Shown: piece after piece, positions 31,423 to 37,008 of the stretch
Layout of the letters: every line of letters starts with the position of its first letter
Numbering within the stretch: the first letter of the stretch is position 1
Source: Byssochlamys sp. IMV 00236
Taxonomy: Eukaryota; Ascomycota; Eurotiomycetes; Eurotiales; Thermoascaceae
DNA: 37,008 nt
NCBI GenBank assembly: GCA_001931875.2
Contig: MSJH02000536.1
Location: forward strand, 1 to 37,008
Direction: 5' to 3'
Notes under the pieces: generated by a model
What the model was told of the DNA's origin: nothing
Databases searched by the model: none
The model's input: the letters and a program-made list of their open reading frames with translations, nothing else
Position numbers and translations under genes: made by a program

Positions 31423-32890
31423 TTAGTTTATCAGTGAGTAGATAGTAAAGGAAAGCATCTTTTGCTTGCATGGACTTGATTTTCCTGGCAGATGTAGTAT
31501 TTATCCGTTAGGTAAAATGAAATAATCAAATGGAGGTTCAATCAATAGAATGGTGCTTCTGAAACAAACCTTGTCCATCGAAAAAGAAAAAAAAGGGAAC
31601 GCCTTGCATGACCATATAGACTTTCATCAAATCCATCCCTGTTCTATGAAAACTTTTTTTCACCATCATCTTGAAAGATAGTCGTGCTCTCCACCATGGA
31701 CTGCATTTGTTCAATATATAAGAGTTCAGTTTTCAGACAGATAAAATCTAGGATCTATTTGGCATTTGTCTCGTACATGGAAAAGTTACGAAGATAAGCA
31801 CCAGTGTCCGACCTTAACCTCTCCTTCCATAATTAGTTTAACACTACCCAGCCAGTCCCCAGTACCCTCATTGTTCTTTCAATTTAGCACGTATTTCCCA
31901 GTTGTTGTCTACACGTCTCCTATCAAAGAACTAGATGCGGAGACGCTGTGAAATTCCTCCAGTTTCCCACAGAACAACACAATAAGCCGTCCTGAAGACA
32001 CCCACCAACTTTAGCCTAGTGACATGAAGGGTTTCACGAAAGTCAAGCGATACGCATCAAGTTAGATAGTATTTCAAACAAAGCTCGTTAGGACGTGTCC
32101 GCCCTTTTATTATCTTGCAACAATTTTTTTTGTTAATTAATACGGTCTAGTAAGCTTTATGCTGTGTCATCTCTGTATCGTTCTGCATTTCGTACCGTCT
32201 TTTTCTTATGTCAAAGCAGAACGTCTGTGACTTTTACGGCGTGGTCAAAGCATTTAACGTTGTATTCCAAATATGGCATATGCCACATGAAAACAACCTT
32301 ACTGACATTATGAAGTAAAGGGTTGCCAACTGCAACTGGATGCTCTTCTTATGGACAAAGCCCACTCAAGCAAAGAATATTATGCAAATGATATGATTTG
32401 ATCTACATACATAGACACCCTGTCAAAAAATTGGACCAGGATATAGGATGAAACAATGAAAACAAACACTGCGGCATATGTTTAGCTACATTTTACGCCC
32501 GCTAGATCACATCTAGTATCTTTGACGGGAAGAACCCGGGTGGGATGATATAAAAATAATAAGAGACAATAAGATACAGTAAGACTGAATTAATCCTTTT
32601 ATTGATAAAGAGTGGTTCTTATTTATACTTTAAGTTTACTGTGGATTATAGTTGACGTGGGTCTAGCCGTTGTTCTGGGGTAGAGTAGCTTAATTAAGGA
32701 TTTCACTAGTTTTTACTACTGTGACATCTGAATCAAGAAATAATGTTATGTACTAGTATCTGTTATTGTAAGGGTAATTTTCTTAGTTTCAATAAGCGTG
32801 AGTTATGCTCGGATACGACGCCGAGATCGTTGCATAAAACAATTAATCATAAAAGGCGCTAATGAAAAGAGAGGTTTTTCTTCAACAACC
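30966..32890. other. Long gene-free AT-rich stretch
   Basis: Nearly 2 kb without a supported gene. It holds the open stretch at 31045-31180 noted above and a 38-nt poly-A tract at 31382-31419. Small frames such as 31766-31951 are not convincing. No terminal repeats, tRNA or transposase block was recognised. Confidence 0.5.
31382..31419. repeat. 38-nt poly-A tract
   Basis: An uninterrupted run of 38 A, the longest homopolymer in the window, preceded by GTGCTAAAAGC and followed by GGGTTAG. It could be simple-sequence expansion or the tail of an old retroposed transcript. Confidence 0.9.
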
Positions 32891-33373
32891 ATGAAATTCA
32901 CATCTCTCCTCTCTGCTATCTTGGTCTTTACTCTCTCTGCTGCTAATGCAGAAAAGGAACCGGCTGTTCTTCAATTCTTCCCAGCTCCTCGCGTATTCCC
33001 GCCAGAGTACAGAATTCGCGCCAACTTACTTTTGAGCCGCACTAGCCACGAGATTATCTTGAGAACCAAGGAACCAAACTGGATCGCCAGTTATCCCGAG
33101 AGAACGCGCGGCGCGGTTGACTACAATAGGCTTCCACAAGGTCGATATGATGCAATTATCAACGACAATGATGCCAAGAGCGGTGACAAGACTTTCAGGA
33201 TCGATCTTACCAGGCCCGGAGCAGAGTTTCACTACGAAGGAACAAGCGTAACCGATGAATCGATTGATGATCTGCCAGCTGATGGATATGTCCGTCCCAT
33301 CGACGATGATGACTTACGTTATGGCTACCCTCGGTTCTATCGTAACCGAAACGCATGCTTTTACAAGAACTAA
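32891..33373 (+). CDS. Small secreted protein, unknown
   Basis: A 160-residue single-exon gene. The first 20 residues (MKFTSLLSAILVFTLSAANA) are a textbook signal peptide with an AxA cleavage site, so the start at 32891 was preferred over the longer open frame from 32798. The mature part is about 140 residues, charged, with many Arg and Asp and an acidic stretch near the end (PIDDDDLRYGYP). It has a single Cys at the C-terminus, so it is not a typical Cys-rich effector. No domain is recognised. GC content in the coding part is clearly higher than in the surrounding spacer, which supports a real gene. Its 3' end overlaps an antisense decayed frame. Confidence 0.7.
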   Translation: MKFTSLLSAILVFTLSAANAEKEPAVLQFFPAPRVFPPEYRIRANLLLSRTSHEIILRTKEPNWIASYPERTRGAVDYNRLPQGRYDAIINDNDAKSGDKTFRIDLTRPGAEFHYEGTSVTDESIDDLPADGYVRPIDDDDLRYGYPRFYRNRNACFYKN

Positions 33374-34054
33374 ATAGTCATTGTATCCATTATGCGCAAA
33401 GTGATAATCTAAGCATATTTGTTGACTGTTGTATCTTAGCAAAGCGTGTAATAAACCCTTGTAACTAAATATGTGCTTTTGCATGTTATGTAGAGCTTCA
33501 ATGACTGCTAGTTTCGTCCGAGGATCAGTATCTTTAAATGACTTACCATTTTCAATCTGGTGCTTGTCTTTTACTTCACGAATGAGAGCAGACAGTCTAA
33601 AAATCGTGATATGGTCACGAGCAGCGTCGAATATCACATTGTCCACAAGGCTGCCATGTACATCTTCCATCAACTTTCTTAAGAGACCCCAAGAGAATTG
33701 ACACTTGTTCTTAGTGCCCTCAATAACAGGATGCTGAACAGATCTATTAGGGTATAAGTTGTCCAAAAAAACAGGGCCTGGCTTAACTTGTCATGCCTTG
33801 TACGCCTTGGTCTGTTTGGCTCTGCTGTGTTAGCAAGAATGTTCTCAAGTTATTCTCACAGCTTAGTATTCTTTTGCTGCATCTCAAAAAGCTTTTCTTC
33901 AGCTTAATATCGTCCTTTATTTCAGCTACCTGAGCTGAAACAGTCTTTACTGCATCCTTAATTTCATTTTGAGTAGAGATGATGGCAAGGACAAGGTTTT
34001 TGAGCATTTCTTCACGGTTGTTGTTCATTTGAGGCAAAATATTTAATATTTGTA
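33374..34054 (-). pseudogene. Frameshifted unknown gene (coiled-coil N-terminus)
   Basis: On the minus strand a frame from about 34030 (MNNNREEMLKNLVLAIIST) encodes a heptad-like helix rich in Ile/Val/Lys up to about 33900, then ends at 33783. A second long frame from about 33770 (FLDNLYPNRSVQHPVIEG) runs leftward to 33314 and is clearly protein-like. No good intron joins them; a 1-base frame change near 33790, next to a T7 run, would. I read this as one broken gene, or a sequencing slip at the homopolymer. No family recognised. The last part runs antisense into the secreted-protein gene. Confidence 0.45.
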
Positions 34055-34398
34055 AGAAAGAGATGAAAGAACCTCTTAAGTCCACTTTATGATCACGAGA
34101 TTGAAAATAGCAGACAAAAAACGAACTTTGTATAAAACTGTATAAAACTGTATATTTGGACTAAAAATTTCCTATGGTGTTGTGGTACGGTTTGGAATCG
34201 CGATGTGAACAGTGCATTAAATATATATAATACCTCCGTTTACAAATCAAAGCACGACAATGAAAGTCCTCCACCCTTCAAAAGGCTAATTGTACCGTGG
34301 ATTTAATGTGCTGTCTATAACGGCAGTGCATTCCTTAACGCCTCGGTAAGTATAAAATGAACAATACATTATTTTTTATTCATTAGTCTTCTAATTAT
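34055..34398. other. Spacer right of the broken gene
   Basis: AT-rich with no supported gene. A short direct repeat TGTATAAAAC occurs twice at about 34132-34150. The end nearest 34398 is the 3' flank of the PMT gene. Confidence 0.5.
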
Positions 34399-36952
34399 TT
34401 ATAATAAACTAATCTTCTTTCTTTTCTGCATTCTCTTCCTTCGCTTCTTGTTCTTCAATGCCTTTTTTTCAGCCCTTTTCTTGGCTGCTTCCTTTTCTCT
34501 TTCAATTGCTTTTTCATGTACTGACTTTGACCAATCAATTGCTTCTTGTAAGGTAATGGCAGGCGTTGGCACAACACGATGGTACCTGTAGATACCCGTC
34601 GACTGTTCTGCTTCTTGTTGATATTTTGTCTGCTTAAATAATTCAAGTGCTTGTTCAGCCTCGTTTTCTTGACCTTGAGTGTACCTGAACGGCTCAGTTT
34701 TGCCCAAAACATTGAAATACACCGTCAGATCGGTCGCGTTAGGGGTCTCTCCACTCTGTTCCACAAATTCTTTGAGTTCATGTTCATACAAGGGGAAATG
34801 AATACAGTTCATGTCGATCCCAAATGATTCACAGTCCGTTCTGTGCCATGGTCGCGTTCCATAGGTCAAATGAGACTGCTGTGAAAATAAAAGGAGAGCC
34901 AACATGATGAGACCATAGTAGAGAGCAAGACGATAGATTGGAAGCATGGTAGATACCATGCCTTCAAGTATCACCGAGGAGAGACTGATGCCGTAATAGA
35001 TGCTGGGTAAGATATCGGACATGCTAACCGTATGCGGCGGTACTAGCCGAAGCATTACAACATGAGATGCCACAGCTGAGCTGAACAGGGATATCGAATT
35101 TTTATAAACTTGGTTGACTGTAATTTCTGTTCCTGACAAAAAAAAAAAAAAAAAAAAAGGGATGTTTAGTTTGCTGTAGATCATGGTTGTAATCTATAAG
35201 TGAGGTACCTGCAATATTGAGCCATGAAAGCTGAGCTGGGAGTTTGATCTGGCGCTTTGCCAGGAACTTGATCAAACAAAGGAGTCCCAAGTACCCAATT
35301 ATGGCGCTTGTTACAAACTTTTGCACAACTGCGTTCAGTACGAGATGGACCGAGAAACCAGAAAGCTTATACCATAATTTTAAACTTTTTCTTTTCAAGA
35401 ACCATTTCATAGGTGTGCCTGCATTCTCTAGTTTTGGGCTCAGTAGTCCGTCTTGTAAACCAACACCTTGTTCAAGGCGATTGTAAACCACAAAGGGATA
35501 CTTCAACATCAGCTTGTGGGATTCTCTAAACTTTTCAATAAATTTCATCTTTGTGAACGAGACAGGTTCTGTGCTTTCTACTGTAGAAAAATAAAAGTAT
35601 TAGTTCTATATATCGTCTCTTTTCTAGATGCAGACATACACTTTTCATGATAAGCAGATTCAACAATCCATGTAGAAACATGAAGACCTGCACTGGGCAT
35701 ACATGTTACCTCTTGATGGTTATGACCTCCACCTTCATAATATGCTTCATGGCTAATCAGTGCACATCCACGTATATGAAGCAGTCTAAATCGCTGATTC
35801 AATGTCTGCCACGTTATGTTCCTGTCTCTGCTGTGCCTATTGCTGTCATCTAACACGACCAATGTCCAGTAATCGTACACGTCATTGATTAATTTATCGC
35901 CATAGGCACTAAAATTAAACATATTTAATATTTAATTCAGCTTTCTATCAGCTATACTCACGTTACTTCCTGATGCTCTCTTTTGTTTGTTATCTGTGGC
36001 CGATAGTCATGAGAATGAAGTTTACGAGTTGACGCAAAGTGCTCTAGTCGGATTTGATCTCCATTATGAACAAGTTCCAAAGGTTGAGACGAATTATAAA
36101 GACTCTTTTTCTTATGAACAGTCCAAATATTGTTCAGATCAACATAGGGATACAATGTCACTTCCTGTTCTATAGTAACACGTTATAAGATGTATTATAG
36201 GTTATCGATTGCTTTCATTTACGTTTGCTTCCACCTGTAAACTGATCTTTATGTGAATGAAGGTATCCGCCTGGAGATCCATCATGTTTGATCACAATCT
36301 GCGACCCATAGGCAATGTCTATGTATGCATCAGCATGGTATTTAATATAAACATCGATGCATAATTCATGACTTACTTTGTTGACTGGGTTCAAATTCGT
36401 TTCCAACAAGCGAGTATCGAAAGCGTGAACTAAGGATGAGATCATGATCACCCGCCTTTGAGGTAATGTCAAAGTGTATCTTAAAGATAAACATGTATAC
36501 CCAAAATGGAAATACCCCAACACTGAAAAGATAAACATATAGTTTTCGAAGACACACGTATATAGACTGTCTGGTGTCGGTCATATCGCTCCATATCTCT
36601 CTTCCAATCGAATACCAAATCACTGGGAGAATCAACGCTCCTGTCCATTTCGAACTAAACACGTTTAAAATAGTTGAGAAATAAGGGAATCATTAACTGT
36701 TTAAAGATGATAATGTAATACCTGATGGAAAGTCCAATGCATAAGCCTGTTAGTATCTTCCAGAATAAAAGAAAAAGCCCACCGTATGAGTCACTTGAAC
36801 CAAATGTTAAATATTGTCGAATCTCGTCTTGTTTTCTTACCTTTCATTCAAGTGGTTACGGACAATCGTCCATACAAAGGTAGCAGCAGCACTAAAGAAC
36901 AGCACGAATACTTCTGGAGAAGCATACCTTGATTGAGTGATATGACCATTCT
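34399..36952 (-). CDS. Protein O-mannosyltransferase (PMT family), 5' end missing
   Basis: Eight minus-strand exons are visible: 36952-36841, 36793-36722, 36654-36377, 36318-36223, 36169-35962, 35908-35640, 35580-35209 and 35132-34399; the gene continues past the right edge. PMTs transfer mannose from dolichol-phosphate-mannose to Ser/Thr in the ER. Visible parts are a membrane region (ITQSRYASPEVFVLFF, then SSKWTGALILP), the luminal MIR repeats (GGYLHSHKDQF, VTLYPYVDLNNIW, RKLHSHDYRP) and the C-terminal membrane region. The catalytic N-terminal Asp-Glu loop is off the window. MIR spacing is closest to the Pmt2/POMT2 group, but I am not certain of the subfamily. The C-terminus has an unusual 40-residue Lys/Arg/Glu-rich tail. 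The last intron contains a T21 run before its acceptor. Confidence 0.9.
35138..35158. repeat. 21-nt A homopolymer in the last PMT intron
   Basis: On the minus strand this is T21 ending four bases before the TCAG acceptor, acting as the polypyrimidine tract. Confidence 0.9.
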
Positions 36953-37008
36953 CTTTAATACAAAAAGGGGGTTAGCATATATTTATTGAGAATGCCCGTT
37001 TTTTTTTT

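Noticed and set aside
1..37008. CRISPR arrays, prophage, bacterial operons or ribosome binding sites
   Set aside because: The sequence is eukaryotic, with spliced genes throughout; no regularly spaced repeats were seen.

Overview
This window is nuclear DNA from a fungus, most likely an early-diverging filamentous lineage of the Mucorales/Mucoromycota type. The evidence is AT-rich DNA, many short spliceosomal introns (mostly 40-80 nt, GT-AG, often with a CTAAC/CTAAT branch site), gene gaps as small as 18 bp, and a gene set mixing fungal markers (ERG2 sterol isomerase, PMT mannosyltransferase, Sld2) with subunits close to their metazoan counterparts (a 443-residue CSN2, an ENT nucleoside transporter, an NT5DC-type nucleotidase). 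The genus cannot be fixed from sequence alone. Exon borders were worked out by hand from splice sites, reading frame and family conservation; no transcript data were available.

Layout, left to right. 0.5-1.5 kb: NmrA-like oxidoreductase (minus). 1.7-2.0 kb: decayed Tc1/mariner transposase fragment. 2.5-7.0 kb: EXO1 nuclease and a p21-activated kinase (both plus). 7.1-9.4 kb: LRR protein resembling the PP1 regulator PPP1R37 (minus). 9.5-10.6 kb: VTA1/LIP5 (plus). 10.6-12.3 kb: COP9 signalosome subunit 2 (minus). 12.5-16.8 kb: raptor/KOG1 of TORC1 (plus). 16.9-19.2 kb: exocyst SEC6 (minus). 19.9-22.1 kb: HAD 5'-nucleotidase (plus). 22.4-23.8 kb: SLD2 replication factor (plus). 24.0-25.0 kb: two small unknown genes (minus). 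25.3-26.9 kb: ENT transporter (minus). 27.7-28.4 kb: ERG2 (minus). 28.9-34.1 kb is gene-poor and decayed: a broken Helitron, a weak two-exon gene, a 38-nt poly-A tract, a small secreted protein and a frameshifted unknown gene. 34.4-37.0 kb: PMT-family O-mannosyltransferase whose 5' end lies off the window.

The genes do not form one pathway. They are compact housekeeping units in divergent (PPP1R37-like/VTA1, CSN2/raptor, SEC6/nucleotidase) and convergent (PAK/PPP1R37-like, VTA1/CSN2, raptor/SEC6) pairs. Themes that recur are signalling and growth (PAK, raptor, PP1 regulators), membrane traffic (SEC6, VTA1) and DNA replication/repair (EXO1, SLD2).

No new defence or biosynthetic system is visible. 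The least expected signals are in gene structure: a 6-nt microexon in the nucleotidase gene, an 8-nt microexon coding the conserved GQG motif of the ENT transporter, an apparent GA-AG intron in the same ENT gene, two GC-AG introns (raptor, SEC6), a SILK plus RVxF PP1-docking pair in the LRR protein, and three MluI cell-cycle boxes in front of SLD2.
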